A stretch of 64,000 nucleotides of DNA from an uncultured Acidobacteriota bacterium (lineage in GTDB: Bacteria; Acidobacteriota; Terriglobia; Terriglobales; CAINCZ01). Positions 1 through 8,817 of the stretch are shown one piece after another (positions within the stretch are counted from its first letter, which is position 1; each line of letters starts with the position of its first letter). The position numbers and the translations under genes were made by a program. The stretch is taken from positions 1 to 64,000 of the forward strand of contig CAINCZ010000157.1 in the NCBI GenBank assembly GCA_903847195.1, read 5' to 3'. A model generated the notes under the pieces. It saw nothing but the letters and a program-made list of their open reading frames with translations. It did not search any database and was not told the DNA's origin.

Positions 1-1308
1 GCCGCCCGAGGGGCCGCCGGTCTGCACGGCCTTGATGGCGCGGCCCGGAGTGCAGCCGCCTTCGCCAATGTCGTAAATAAAGGTCTTGAGGGGACTGCCA
101 AGCGGCATCTCGACCAGTCCGGTGCTATGCACCTTGCCGACGAGCGAAAAGACCTTGGTGCCGGAACTCTTGGCGCTGCCGGTGTCGCTGAACCATGCCG
201 GTCCTCGGCTGACGATGGGCACGATGTTGTACCAGGTCTCGACGTTGTTGATGTTGGTCGGCTTGCCCCACAGGCCTTTCTGCGCGGGGAAGGGCGGACG
301 CGGACGCGGGCGTCCGGCCAGGTCTTCCAGCGAGGCGATCAGCGCGGTCTCTTCGCCGCAGACGAACGCCCCCGCGCCTTCGACGACTTCGAGATTGAAC
401 TTGAAGCCGCGGCCGAGAATGTTCTCGCCCAGCAGTCCGTACTCGCGGGCCTGATCGATGGCCCGGTGAACGCGGTGCACCGCGAGAGGATATTCAGCGC
501 GGACGTAGATGATGCCCTGCGCGGCGCCCATGACGTAGCCGCCGATAATCATGCCCTCGATCAGCGCATGCGGATCGCCCTCGATCTCGTTGCGGTTCAT
601 GTAGGCGCCGGGGTCGCCCTCGTCGGCGTTGCAGATGATGTACTTCTCGTCGGACTTGGCCTTGGCGAGGAAGTCCCACTTGTTGCCGGTCAGGAAGCCG
701 GCACCGCCGCGCCCGCGCAGTTTGGCGGCCTTGATGTGCTCGATGATGCTCTCCGGGCGCCCGTCAATCAGCACCTTGTAGAGCGCCTGGTAGCCGCCGA
801 TGCCGATGTACTCTTCAATGTCCTCGGGATTGATCAGGCCGCAGTTGCGCAGAACGATCTTCTTCTGGCCCTTGAAGAAAGGCACCTCGCTCCAGAGCGG
901 CACCTCCGGGTATCCGTGGCCGTACTTGATCGTGGAGGTGATGTGGTCCCACTCCTCAAGCTTGCAGTAGACGAGATCGGGGGTCAGGTTGCCGCTCTGC
1001 AAGTCGTGCAGGATGCGCGCCACGTCGTTGGTCTGCACGCGCCGCAGCACGAGCAAGGGCTGGCCGGGAATGCGCACGTTGACGAGCGGCTCCTGGTAGC
1101 AGGCGCCGAAACAGCCGACGCTGGCTAGATGCACGTCCATTCCGCTGCGGGCGATCAGGTCGCCGAAGGCGTGATACACGCCCTCGGCTCCGTTGCCGCG
1201 CCCGCAGGTTCCCATGCCGATGGCCACCCGCGGTACCGACGGCGTCAGCTTGGTCAGGCCCGCTTCGCGGACGGCGTTGAAAGCGCCGAAGTCTTGAATT
1301 GGAGGCAT
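1..1308 (-). CDS. NuoF-type diaphorase subunit with N-terminal ferredoxin-like domain (3' end off window)
   Basis: FMN- and NAD(H)-binding 51-kDa-type subunit of an NAD-linked complex (complex I NuoF, HndC/HydB of bifurcating hydrogenases, or a formate dehydrogenase beta subunit). 436 residues are visible, read from the ATG at 1308, and the frame runs open to base 1. Residues ~28-110 form a thioredoxin-like [2Fe-2S] domain with Cys35, Cys66 and Cys70 (GTCG and GCFGAC motifs). The FMN/NADH signature RGRGGAGF is near 198-205 and NADEGDPG near 228-235. The C-terminal [4Fe-4S] part lies outside. The ATG shares one base with the stop of the upstream nuoE-like gene (TAATG), so the two are translationally coupled. 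The extra N-terminal domain is absent from classical complex I NuoF and favours a hydrogenase- or dehydrogenase-associated diaphorase. Which one cannot be told without the next gene. Confidence 0.9.
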   Translation of the reverse strand, partial: MPPIQDFGAFNAVREAGLTKLTPSVPRVAIGMGTCGRGNGAEGVYHAFGDLIARSGMDVHLASVGCFGACYQEPLVNVRIPGQPLLVLRRVQTNDVARILHDLQSGNLTPDLVYCKLEEWDHITSTIKYGHGYPEVPLWSEVPFFKGQKKIVLRNCGLINPEDIEEYIGIGGYQALYKVLIDGRPESIIEHIKAAKLRGRGGAGFLTGNKWDFLAKAKSDEKYIICNADEGDPGAYMNRNEIEGDPHALIEGMIIGGYVMGAAQGIIYVRAEYPLAVHRVHRAIDQAREYGLLGENILGRGFKFNLEVVEGAGAFVCGEETALIASLEDLAGRPRPRPPFPAQKGLWGKPTNINNVETWYNIVPIVSRGPAWFSDTGSAKSSGTKVFSLVGKVHSTGLVEMPLGSPLKTFIYDIGEGGCTPGRAIKAVQTGGPSGG

Positions 1309-1850
1309 TACTTAGTCTCCCGTTCCAGCTGTCTGAGCTGCCGCTGGAGCGTGTGCTCGTTCACATGGCCGCAGATGTTGTGGTTGACTTCCACGACGGG
1401 AGCCAGCGCGCACTGCCCGAAGCAGGCGACGGTGCGCACGGTGAACTTCTGGTCGGCGGTGGTGAGCGCCATCTTGTCGGCGCCGTCGGTGCCGCTCAGG
1501 TCGTCCTGCCCGCCCAATCCCAGCTCCAGCATCAGGCTCTCCAGCAGCTCGCGCGATCCGCGCGTGTGGCAGGCGGTGCCACGGCAGATGCAGATCGTGT
1601 TGTCCCCTTGGGGCTGCAGGTTGAAGAGCGAATAAAACGTGGCGACACTGAAGACCTGCGATGCGGGGATGCAGGCTTTGGCGGCGACGTAGCGCAAAGT
1701 CTCAGCGGGGAGATAGTTTCGCGGATTGCGGTTTTGTACCGCCTGCAGTATGCCCAGCAGTCTGCCGGGACGGTTGCTCTGGTTGGCGATCACCTGGTCG
1801 ATGAACGCCCGTTCGTTGGCGTCGGGTCCCTCCCTTTGGGCAGTGTGCAC
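1308..1850 (-). CDS. NuoE-type thioredoxin-like [2Fe-2S] subunit
   Basis: 180-residue 24-kDa-type subunit that passes electrons to or from the NuoF-like partner. The N-terminal half is the usual helical bundle (ATFYSLF motif). The C-terminal half is a thioredoxin-like [2Fe-2S] domain with the Cys pairs in CRGTAC and CFGQC, the family pattern. An insertion rich in Asp/Gly (GLGGQDDLSGTDGADK) sits between the two Cys pairs. The start is GTG at 1850, preceded by AAGGTGG about 8 nt upstream. It directly precedes, and overlaps by one base, the NuoF-like gene, so they form a diaphorase module. The symbol is left blank because the rest of the complex is not visible. Confidence 0.9.
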   Translation of the reverse strand: MHTAQREGPDANERAFIDQVIANQSNRPGRLLGILQAVQNRNPRNYLPAETLRYVAAKACIPASQVFSVATFYSLFNLQPQGDNTICICRGTACHTRGSRELLESLMLELGLGGQDDLSGTDGADKMALTTADQKFTVRTVACFGQCALAPVVEVNHNICGHVNEHTLQRQLRQLERETK

Positions 1851-2134
1851 GGCTCACCACCTTTCCCACGTGATACTCGAGGGGCGCCCACTAAATCACT
1901 CGTCGGGTACACTTCTCCGTGATGGCGGCGATAGCCGAGCGTGACCGCACGCGTGATGAAACGTGATAATTGTCATACTAATTCGTGACTCGCGACGCTT
2001 GGTGCTTTGTTTTCTGCACCTTGCGCGGGTTGTTGTCGGACAGAAAAGTGAGGGCGGCAGTTGTGCCTGTTTGGGACTGGCGGCCCGAGGCGGTCGAATT
2101 CGTGGCGAGCCGCCTCAGGCCCAGCTTGGCACCG

Positions 2135-2905
2135 TTAGCTGAACACGCCGCCATTATCAATAATAAGGAACTGGCCCGTCACCGCGTCGCTGTCGGCTGA
2201 CGCCAGATAGACGAGCGTTCCCGTCAGTTCCTTGGGGTAAACAGGCTGCTTGATGGAGCGGCGGCCCAGCACCGACTCGCGGTATCCGGGGCGCACGCGA
2301 AATGCTTCTTCCACGGCAGCGTTCATAATCTGGCCCAGGCCAAGAGTGTTCACGCGGATTCCATCCGGGCCAAGCTCGCGCGCCAGCGCCCGCGTCATCG
2401 CCTGCATGGCGCCCTTGCTGGTGACGTAATGGAGCCGGTTGGGCAAACCTTCCAGAGCGGTGACGGAACCGAGGTTGATGATCTTGCCGTACTTCTGCGC
2501 CCGCATGATGGGCGCCGCCGCCTTGGCGCACAGAAAGGGACCACGCACGTTGACGCGCATCATCTCGTCCCAGGCTTCGACCGTCATTTGTTCCAGCGGC
2601 ACGGGCGGCACGTTGGCGCCGACGGCGGCGTTGGATACCAGGATGTCGAGGCGCCCGAAGCGCTCGACCGCGCGGGCCATCATTTCTTTTACCGACGGCT
2701 CTTCGCCGACATCAACGTGCAGGGCGAGCGCCGTGCCGCCTGCCGCTTGTATCTCTTCTGCCACCGGGCTGCAGTCGCGGCGCGCGGCCACCACCACCGA
2801 CGCGCCCTCTGCCGCCAACGCCTTCGCGAATACCACGCCGATTGACGCCTTGGGGCCATGCGCGGCCCCTGTAACGACTGCTACCCGCCCCGCTAAACGC
2901 TGCAT
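2135..2905 (-). CDS. SDR-family NAD(P)-dependent oxidoreductase
   Basis: 256-residue short-chain dehydrogenase/reductase, cytosolic. The Rossmann nucleotide-binding loop at residues 12-23 is TGAAHGPKASIG, longer than the classical TGxxxGxG and a little like divergent SDRs. NAA is at 92-94, and the catalytic set Asn119, Ser147, Tyr160 and Lys164 is intact (YVTSK). The substrate cannot be read from the sequence. The ATG at 2905 lies 48 bp downstream of the preceding amidohydrolase gene on the same strand, so the two are probably co-transcribed and may act on the same small molecule. Confidence 0.9.
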   Translation of the reverse strand: MQRLAGRVAVVTGAAHGPKASIGVVFAKALAAEGASVVVAARRDCSPVAEEIQAAGGTALALHVDVGEEPSVKEMMARAVERFGRLDILVSNAAVGANVPPVPLEQMTVEAWDEMMRVNVRGPFLCAKAAAPIMRAQKYGKIINLGSVTALEGLPNRLHYVTSKGAMQAMTRALARELGPDGIRVNTLGLGQIMNAAVEEAFRVRPGYRESVLGRRSIKQPVYPKELTGTLVYLASADSDAVTGQFLIIDNGGVFS

Positions 2906-2953
2906 TCAAACTCCCCTTGTTAACCTACATCTCAGCTGTGGAACCGACTCGGT

Positions 2954-3952
2954 CTATGGTTTTCCGGTCAGTCCCAGAAGGCTGGCCGGGGTAGTGCTGG
3001 CGATCATGCGAAACTCTTCCGCCGACACCGCGTCGCGCACGAAGCCGACGCGATTGGGATCGCCCACTGGATAGTCGGAGCCGAGAAGAACGCGGTCGGC
3101 GCCTACGATCTTGATCAGCGCGCGCAACGTATCCGGCGAGTAAACGCAACTGTCGTAATACATATGGCGCAGGTACTCGCTGGGCTTCTTGGTGATGTTC
3201 GCCATGCTGTCAGGCATGTTGTAGACGTTGCGGTCGAAGCGGCCCATGTAGTGAGGCATCATGCCGCCGCCGTGGCTAATGACCACCTTGACGCCGGGAT
3301 GCCGCTCGAGCACGCCTTCATAAATGAGCGACGCCATCACCTTGGCCTCTTCGATGGGCTGGCCGAGCGAGTTCCACATGCGAAACTTCTGGAACCACAG
3401 GTCGGTGGTGCCCTCGGGATGGATCATCGCCGTCAGGTTGCGCCGGTGAATCTCGGCCCACAACTCGCTGAAGACCGGTTCGCCCATGTAGGCGCCCTTA
3501 ACGCTGGAGGGCAACTGCACGGCCTGCATCTTGAGTTGTGAGACCGAGCGCTCAAACTCGCGCATCGCCAGCTTCATGTCCTGCAGCGGCAGTATAAAGG
3601 TGCCCACGAAACGTCGCGGATACATCGACACCCACGAGGCCACCGTGTCATTGACCCGGCGGCAGAGTTCCAGGTCGAGTTCCGGTGGCGCCCATGAGCT
3701 GTTCTGCTGCACGGTGGAGATGGTGAGCACGTTGACGTCGATGCCGGCGCGGTCCATGTCGTCCACCTGGGCATCGGGGGTGAGCAGCGCGCGGTCGAGC
3801 GCGCTGCGGTTTCCGCCCGGCAGCGGCCGGGCGCCAAAACCAGTGAGCACCGTCTTGCCGGCGCACTCCTTGCGGACCTCCAGATCGTTGACGTGAACAT
3901 GGAAATCAATGATCGGAACAGGACGATCGGTTCGATTTTCGCTTGTCGACAT
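2954..3952 (-). CDS. Amidohydrolase family protein (ACMSD / amidohydrolase_2 type)
   Basis: 332-residue metal-dependent TIM-barrel enzyme of the amidohydrolase_2 family, whose members are often decarboxylases (aminocarboxymuconate semialdehyde or resorcylate decarboxylases) or hydrolases. Metal ligands visible: His18 and His20 (DFHVHVN), His178 (IHPEG), His227 (SHGGG) and Asp293 (GSDYP). Length is typical. It is the first gene of a two-gene minus-strand unit with the SDR, which suggests a short catabolic step involving decarboxylation or hydrolysis plus oxidation/reduction. The start ATG at 3952 places IIDFHVH at the usual position. The exact reaction is not predictable. Confidence 0.88.
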   Translation of the reverse strand: MSTSENRTDRPVPIIDFHVHVNDLEVRKECAGKTVLTGFGARPLPGGNRSALDRALLTPDAQVDDMDRAGIDVNVLTISTVQQNSSWAPPELDLELCRRVNDTVASWVSMYPRRFVGTFILPLQDMKLAMREFERSVSQLKMQAVQLPSSVKGAYMGEPVFSELWAEIHRRNLTAMIHPEGTTDLWFQKFRMWNSLGQPIEEAKVMASLIYEGVLERHPGVKVVISHGGGMMPHYMGRFDRNVYNMPDSMANITKKPSEYLRHMYYDSCVYSPDTLRALIKIVGADRVLLGSDYPVGDPNRVGFVRDAVSAEEFRMIASTTPASLLGLTGKP

Positions 3953-4247
3953 TCTCCGCCTCCATAATTTGCGCCCCGCGGCGGCGATTGAGAGCAGTGC
4001 AACGGGTGGTCAGGGGGCAGGAACAGCCATTAGAGCCATGCACCCCGCGAAGACTAGGACCGCGATGCCGCGGAAGCATCTTTCCAGCTCAAAGCGTGGC
4101 GATGATAGCAGCGGCTGGGGCGGGGGCGCTAGGAGAAAACAGGATTAGCCTGGTGGGGGAAACCGCCGGTCAGAAGGTCATCATCACTTCATCGCAGCAA
4201 GCCGTCTGGAGCGAAATTCGCCCTCGGCTTGTGATAGCTTGCTGAGG

Positions 4248-4994
4248 ATGATCGAAACGATCTTTTTCGATGTGGGTGGCACCCTTTTGCACCCCGACAT
4301 GGACTGGCTGTTGCAGCCGCTGCTGGTACGCTGCAAGCCGACGCCCGAACAGCTGGCTGAGGCCGACCGGGCTTCCAAGCATTCGATTCCACCGGGCGGC
4401 GCACTTTCCGCCCCAGGCGCTCGCACTAATAAAGGACACTGGCAGTTTTTTTTCGAGAGCCTGCTGGCGCAACTCGATGGCTGCGGCGATCTGCTCACGG
4501 AACTGGTGGCGCGTGCTGGCGACTCCTCTTATTGGTCGCTGCTTGATCCGGCGGCGGTTGAAACGCTCGGCCGCCTGAGCCACGACTACCGCCTTGCCGT
4601 CATCAGCAACGCCGACGGAAGCATAGGCCGTGTGCTGGAAACCGCCGGCATCCGAGAATTTTTTGCGCAGGTGACCGACTCCGGGCGCATTGGGTGCGAG
4701 AAGCCGAATCCCCGCATATTTGAGGCTGCGTTGGCTGCCATGAAAGCCGAGGCTTCGGCCAGCCTTTACGTCGGTGACATCTACGGCGTCGATTACTGCG
4801 GGGCAACAGCGGCCGGTATGCAGGCCGTATTGCTTGACCCGGCCGGGTTTTACCGGGATTGGCCCGCCCCGGCCATCGGCTCGCTGGCCGAGCTTCCGGG
4901 CTGGATTAAGGCGCGCCTGCAGGCGGAAACCCGGTCTGAAATGGGCCTTGGCCAGCCGCCGCGGCGCGCAGCTTTTCCCGGAGTTTCGGGTTAA
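4248..4994 (+). CDS. HAD-superfamily hydrolase
   Basis: 248-residue phosphatase-like HAD enzyme. Motif I is DVGGTL at residues 8-13: the nucleophile Asp8 is present, and the second Asp of DxD is Gly, a variant often seen in this superfamily. Motif II is ISNAD, motif III is the Lys in CEKPNPRIF, and motif IV is GDIYGVD. A helical cap lies between motifs I and II. I chose ATG 4248 because motif I then starts at residue 8. A TTG at 4239 is also in frame. The stop overlaps a possible upstream ATG of the bamA frame (4994), but bamA probably starts later. Substrate unknown. Confidence 0.85.
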   Translation: MIETIFFDVGGTLLHPDMDWLLQPLLVRCKPTPEQLAEADRASKHSIPPGGALSAPGARTNKGHWQFFFESLLAQLDGCGDLLTELVARAGDSSYWSLLDPAAVETLGRLSHDYRLAVISNADGSIGRVLETAGIREFFAQVTDSGRIGCEKPNPRIFEAALAAMKAEASASLYVGDIYGVDYCGATAAGMQAVLLDPAGFYRDWPAPAIGSLAELPGWIKARLQAETRSEMGLGQPPRRAAFPGVSG

Positions 4995-5053
4995 TGAGCC
5001 GAATGAATCAGGGGTCCGATGGACAGGTGTGCAATAACCGTGTGAGCCTCCTG

Positions 5054-5059
5054 TATAAT
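5054..5059 (+). promoter_or_regulatory. Putative -10 box of bamA
   Basis: A perfect TATAAT lies inside the 5' part of the open frame that continues into bamA. No good -35 hexamer is visible 16-18 bp upstream. If used, transcription would begin near 5066, so the ATG codons at 4994 and 5003 could not be the bamA start on this transcript. This supports the downstream GTG at 5144. Confidence 0.5.
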
Positions 5060-5143
5060 CAGTTTTTCTCCAATGGGTTGGTTGAGGACGTGGCTATTCC
5101 TACGTGTGCGAAACAAAATTGCGTGGCGGAAGCGTGCGGGCAT

Positions 5144-7999
5144 GTGCGCCGAAGTAAGGTGCTGGCACTTCTGCTGTTGCTGATCTTGGTGACGACCTCG
5201 ATGGGCCTTTGGGCTCAAACGGGCGGTCCCAAGGTTATCGCTGAAATCGTTCCCCACGGGAACCGCCGCATCCCGCGGGAGACCATCGTAGCCCGCATGT
5301 TCAGCAAGCCGGGCGACGTTTACGACGAAGCCGCGCTCGACCGCGACTTCAACTCCCTTTGGAATACCGGCTATTTCGATGACCTGCGTTTCGAGCGGGA
5401 AGAGTCCACGAAGGGCTGGATCATTCACGTCTACGTGAAGGAAAAGCCGACCATCCGTGAGATTCGTTACGAAGGCTTGAGCGCCGTCTCGCAGTCCGAT
5501 GTGCTCGATCGATTCAAGGAGCGCAAGGTCGGACTATCGCAGGAGTCGCAATACGATCCCACCAAGGTCAAGAAGGCCGAGGTGGTGTTGAAGGAGCTGC
5601 TGGCTGAGCATGGCCGCCAGTTTGCGACCGTCCGTACCGAGATACGCCCGATCCCGCCAGCTTCGGTGGGCGTCAGCTTCGTGGTCAAGGAAGGCCCGAA
5701 GGTCAAAGTCGGCAATATCAACTTTGAAGGCAATAAACATCTGGGCCGCCGCTATCTGCGCGCTTCCATGCGCAACCTGCGTCCGCTCGGCGTTCCACGC
5801 TCGATCTTCCTGGAAAATCTCATCAGTAAGACTTACGACGCCACCAAGCTCAACGAAGATACCGAGCGCGTGCGCGACGCCTTCCAGCAGAAGGGCTATT
5901 TCAAGGCGCAGGTGCGCGATGCGCGCACCAAGATGCGCGACACCCAGAGCTGGTTCCACATGCCGTTCACGAAAAAGAGCGGGCCGGGCAAAGCCGTGGA
6001 TATTACGCTGCCCGTTGAGGAAGGCGAAAAGTACCGGCTGGCCAAGATCACCTTCGCCGGCAACAAGGCCGTAGCCAATACCTCTTTGCTGCGGGCTCAG
6101 TTTGCGATGAAAGATGGCGAACTCTTCAATACGGCAATGGTTCGCAAAGGGTTGGAAAACCTGCGCAAAGTGTACGGCGAGGGCGGCTACATCAATTTTA
6201 CCCCGGTGCCCGACACCAAGATCGACGACCAGAAGCACCTGATCACGCTCAACATCGATCTCGATGAGGGCAAGCCGTTTTTTGTGCGGCGCATCGAGTT
6301 CCAGGGCAATACCACCACCCGTGACAGGGTGATCCGTCGCGAACTAGCGGTCGAAGAGGGCCAGGTTTATAACACCCGTATGTGGGATATGAGCCTGCTG
6401 CGCCTCAACCAACTCAACTACTTCGAGGCCCTCAAGCCTGAGGACGCCACCGACCGCAAGCTCAACGAGCAGGACGGCACCGTCGATTTGACGTTGAAGG
6501 TGAAGGAAAAGGGCAAGAACTCGATCGGCGTCTCGGGCGGCGTCAGCGGCTCGGAAGGTCCGTTCGTCGGCCTGAACTACTCCACCAACAATTTGTTCGG
6601 TCTGGGCGAAACGCTCAGTGTTGGCGCCAACATCGGCAACCTGCAGCGCAGCCTCCAGCTTGGTTTTACCGAGCCATACGCGTTCAACCGTCCGTTGCAG
6701 CTCGGCTTCACTGTGTTCTTCAGCAAGTACAACTACAACGAAGCCAAGCAATACTCGGTGGCCTATAACCAGAGCCTGAACCTGTCGCAGGGACAGCTGA
6801 ATCTGTTGCAGAACTTCACGCAGTCGAGCACGGGCTTTACCGTATCGGCTACCTATCCGATGCGCCGCTCCTTCAAGCGCCTGGGCATCACTTATTCGTT
6901 CGACAACACCTCGATCCAGACCTTCAGCACGGCCTCAGAGCAGTACTTCAGCCTGCTGTCGTTCCGGTCGATCTCGGGTCCCAACGCGCTGAGCGGCATT
7001 CGCACCAGCAAGATCGTCCCCAATTTCAGCTCCAATACGATCGACTACCCGATGCGTCCCCACAAGGGACAGAGCTTCTATATGGCGGCGGAACTTGCGG
7101 GTATCGGCGGGAACGTGCGGTCGATCCGCCCCATTCTCGAGTACAAGCGTTTTCAGCCGATGAAGATACTGAAGCCGCTGTCGCAGAAGGACGCGGGCAA
7201 CGGCAAGCAGACGCTCGGCGTCCGGCTGCAGAGCTCGTTCATCACCGGCTATGGTGGGCTGTCGGCCCCGCCGTTCCAGCGCTTCTTCATGGGCGGCGAT
7301 ACCGACCTGCGCGGTTTCGATACGCGCTCGATCACCCCGTACACGTTCATCACGACGACTTCCAATGTGAACCTGCTGACGCCGTCCAATGCGCAGGTGC
7401 TGGTGGACCCGGGCAATCCGCAACGCGGGTACGTCACCGTTCCGCTGGCGGTTCAACAGTTGGTCTTTACGGGCGGGGACGCCAGCATGGTGGCGAATAT
7501 CGAGTATCGTATTCCCATCGCGGGTCCGGTATCGTTGGCGATCTTCAACGATTTCGGCTACGACGTGGTGCTGCGCAACTCGCAGCTGCGTTTGAGCCAG
7601 ACGCAGATCAGCACCTTGAATCAGACTCCGTTCTTCTGCCCCACCCAGCAGCTGCCGCTTAACTCCTGTAACAGCGTTTTTCTCGGGAGCCTGGGCCGGA
7701 CGATCAGTTCACAGCTGAACGTGGTTCCGGGAACGAATTGGCAGCCGCGCGACTCTACCGGTCTGGAGTTGCAGGTCATGATGCCGATCATCAACGCGCC
7801 TTTCCGCATTTACTATGCGTACAATCCGTTGCGCGTCGACCGTACCGTGACCACGCCTTACCCGTTCTCACGGTCACTGTTCCCGGCCGGCGACCTGGGT
7901 ACGTACACTTGGATACAGACCAAGAACGCGCTGGCTCCGACCTATCGGATTCGCGAGCCGCTTAAGACGTTCCGCTTTACCGTGAGCACGACGTTCTAG
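5144..7999 (+). CDS. bamA: Outer membrane protein assembly factor BamA
   Basis: Omp85-family core of the BAM complex, which folds beta-barrel proteins into the outer membrane. From GTG 5144 the protein is 951 residues. It has a signal peptide (RRSK, then a Leu/Ile-rich core ending LWAQ), five POTRA repeats over roughly the first 430 residues, then the 16-strand barrel. The lid-lock RGF motif is at 723-725 (DLRGFD), and the last residue is Phe, the usual OMP end. The open frame extends upstream to ATG 4994, but that would put about 50 hydrophilic residues before the signal peptide and a TATAAT box inside the gene. GTG 5144, preceded by GGCGGAAG, fits better. It is followed by skp/ompH, the usual partner. 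Confidence 0.95.
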   Translation: MRRSKVLALLLLLILVTTSMGLWAQTGGPKVIAEIVPHGNRRIPRETIVARMFSKPGDVYDEAALDRDFNSLWNTGYFDDLRFEREESTKGWIIHVYVKEKPTIREIRYEGLSAVSQSDVLDRFKERKVGLSQESQYDPTKVKKAEVVLKELLAEHGRQFATVRTEIRPIPPASVGVSFVVKEGPKVKVGNINFEGNKHLGRRYLRASMRNLRPLGVPRSIFLENLISKTYDATKLNEDTERVRDAFQQKGYFKAQVRDARTKMRDTQSWFHMPFTKKSGPGKAVDITLPVEEGEKYRLAKITFAGNKAVANTSLLRAQFAMKDGELFNTAMVRKGLENLRKVYGEGGYINFTPVPDTKIDDQKHLITLNIDLDEGKPFFVRRIEFQGNTTTRDRVIRRELAVEEGQVYNTRMWDMSLLRLNQLNYFEALKPEDATDRKLNEQDGTVDLTLKVKEKGKNSIGVSGGVSGSEGPFVGLNYSTNNLFGLGETLSVGANIGNLQRSLQLGFTEPYAFNRPLQLGFTVFFSKYNYNEAKQYSVAYNQSLNLSQGQLNLLQNFTQSSTGFTVSATYPMRRSFKRLGITYSFDNTSIQTFSTASEQYFSLLSFRSISGPNALSGIRTSKIVPNFSSNTIDYPMRPHKGQSFYMAAELAGIGGNVRSIRPILEYKRFQPMKILKPLSQKDAGNGKQTLGVRLQSSFITGYGGLSAPPFQRFFMGGDTDLRGFDTRSITPYTFITTTSNVNLLTPSNAQVLVDPGNPQRGYVTVPLAVQQLVFTGGDASMVANIEYRIPIAGPVSLAIFNDFGYDVVLRNSQLRLSQTQISTLNQTPFFCPTQQLPLNSCNSVFLGSLGRTISSQLNVVPGTNWQPRDSTGLELQVMMPIINAPFRIYYAYNPLRVDRTVTTPYPFSRSLFPAGDLGTYTWIQTKNALAPTYRIREPLKTFRFTVSTTF

Positions 8000-8024
8000 A
8001 TTGTTGCGAGTTTGTTCGACCAAT

Positions 8025-8053
8025 TGGGCGGGCAGTATGAATTGACCCGCCCA
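8025..8053 (+). terminator. Hairpin between bamA and ompH (overlaps ompH -35)
   Basis: Perfect 8-bp inverted repeat TGGGCGGG (8025-8032) and CCCGCCCA (8046-8053) with a 13-nt loop, 26 bp after the bamA stop. There is no U-run, so it is a weak terminator at best. The right arm contains part of the -35 hexamer of the ompH promoter. Confidence 0.4.
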
Positions 8054-8070
8054 GCGCCGGGTTCTATAAT
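8042..8070 (+). promoter_or_regulatory. Sigma-70-type promoter of ompH
   Basis: TTGACC at 8042-8047, a 17-bp spacer, and TATAAT at 8065-8070, close to consensus. The predicted start near 8077 gives a leader of about 90 nt before ATG 8167. ompH can therefore be expressed independently of bamA. Confidence 0.75.
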
Positions 8071-8166
8071 TGCGCTTCAGCGACTCTCTGCTGCTGTTCT
8101 GCCGGGGGGTGTCCTGTCCGCGAGATTTGTGAATTTTTGAAGAGCTTTCGAGGAGTTAAGGAACCA

Positions 8167-8817
8167 ATGACACGTAAGCTGGCCCTTGCAATCCTGTTGC
8201 TGTTTGCCCTCAGCCTCGCGGTCTGCGCCCAAACCCCGGCTGCGGCCGCCCCTGCCAATGGCGTCATCAAGATCGGCATCATCAACATTCAGGGAGCCAT
8301 CCTGGCTACCAACGAAGGTCAGCGCGACTTCCAGACGCTGGAGAAGAAGTTCGAGCAGAAGCGCAACGAGCTGCAGAAGGCGAACGTCGACATCGAGGAT
8401 CTGACCAAGAAGCTCCAGACCCAAGGCGACAAGCTGAATGACCAGGCGCGTGGCGAGCTGGCCCGGGACCTTGAGGCCAAGCGCAAACTGTTCCAGCGGA
8501 CCTATGAAGATGCGCAGGCCGATTGGAACACCCAGCAGAACGACGTTGTGAACCGCATCGGCAGCAAGCTGCTGCAGGTCATGGACAAGTTTGCCGGCGA
8601 CAACGGCTTCTCGATCATCCTGAACAGCGCGGCCACCGGCGAAGGCATTCCCACGGTCCTCTGGAACAGCCCGGCCACTGACATCACCAAGGCCGTAGTT
8701 GACGCGTACAACGCGCAGTCCGGCATAGCCGCTCCCGCTGCTTCGGCTACGGCTCCGGCAGCGCCGAAGGCGGCTGCTCCCAGGCCTGCGGCTCCGGCCC
8801 CGGCCAAGAAGCCCTAG
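8167..8817 (+). CDS. OmpH/Skp family periplasmic chaperone
   Basis: 216-residue exported chaperone that holds unfolded outer-membrane proteins for BamA. A signal peptide covers residues 1-21 (TRKLALAILLLFALSLAVCA). A short beta segment (KIGIINIQGAIL) follows, then a long charged coiled-coil arm (about residues 50-130) with the second beta segment after it, as in Skp. The C-terminal 30 residues are an Ala/Pro-rich tail ending KKP that is not part of the fold. The start ATG 8167 has AAGGA 4 nt and AGGAG 12 nt upstream. The frame extends to a TTG at 8137, which would break the signal peptide. It sits directly after bamA, as in many Gram-negatives. Confidence 0.93.
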   Translation: MTRKLALAILLLFALSLAVCAQTPAAAAPANGVIKIGIINIQGAILATNEGQRDFQTLEKKFEQKRNELQKANVDIEDLTKKLQTQGDKLNDQARGELARDLEAKRKLFQRTYEDAQADWNTQQNDVVNRIGSKLLQVMDKFAGDNGFSIILNSAATGEGIPTVLWNSPATDITKAVVDAYNAQSGIAAPAASATAPAAPKAAAPRPAAPAPAKKP

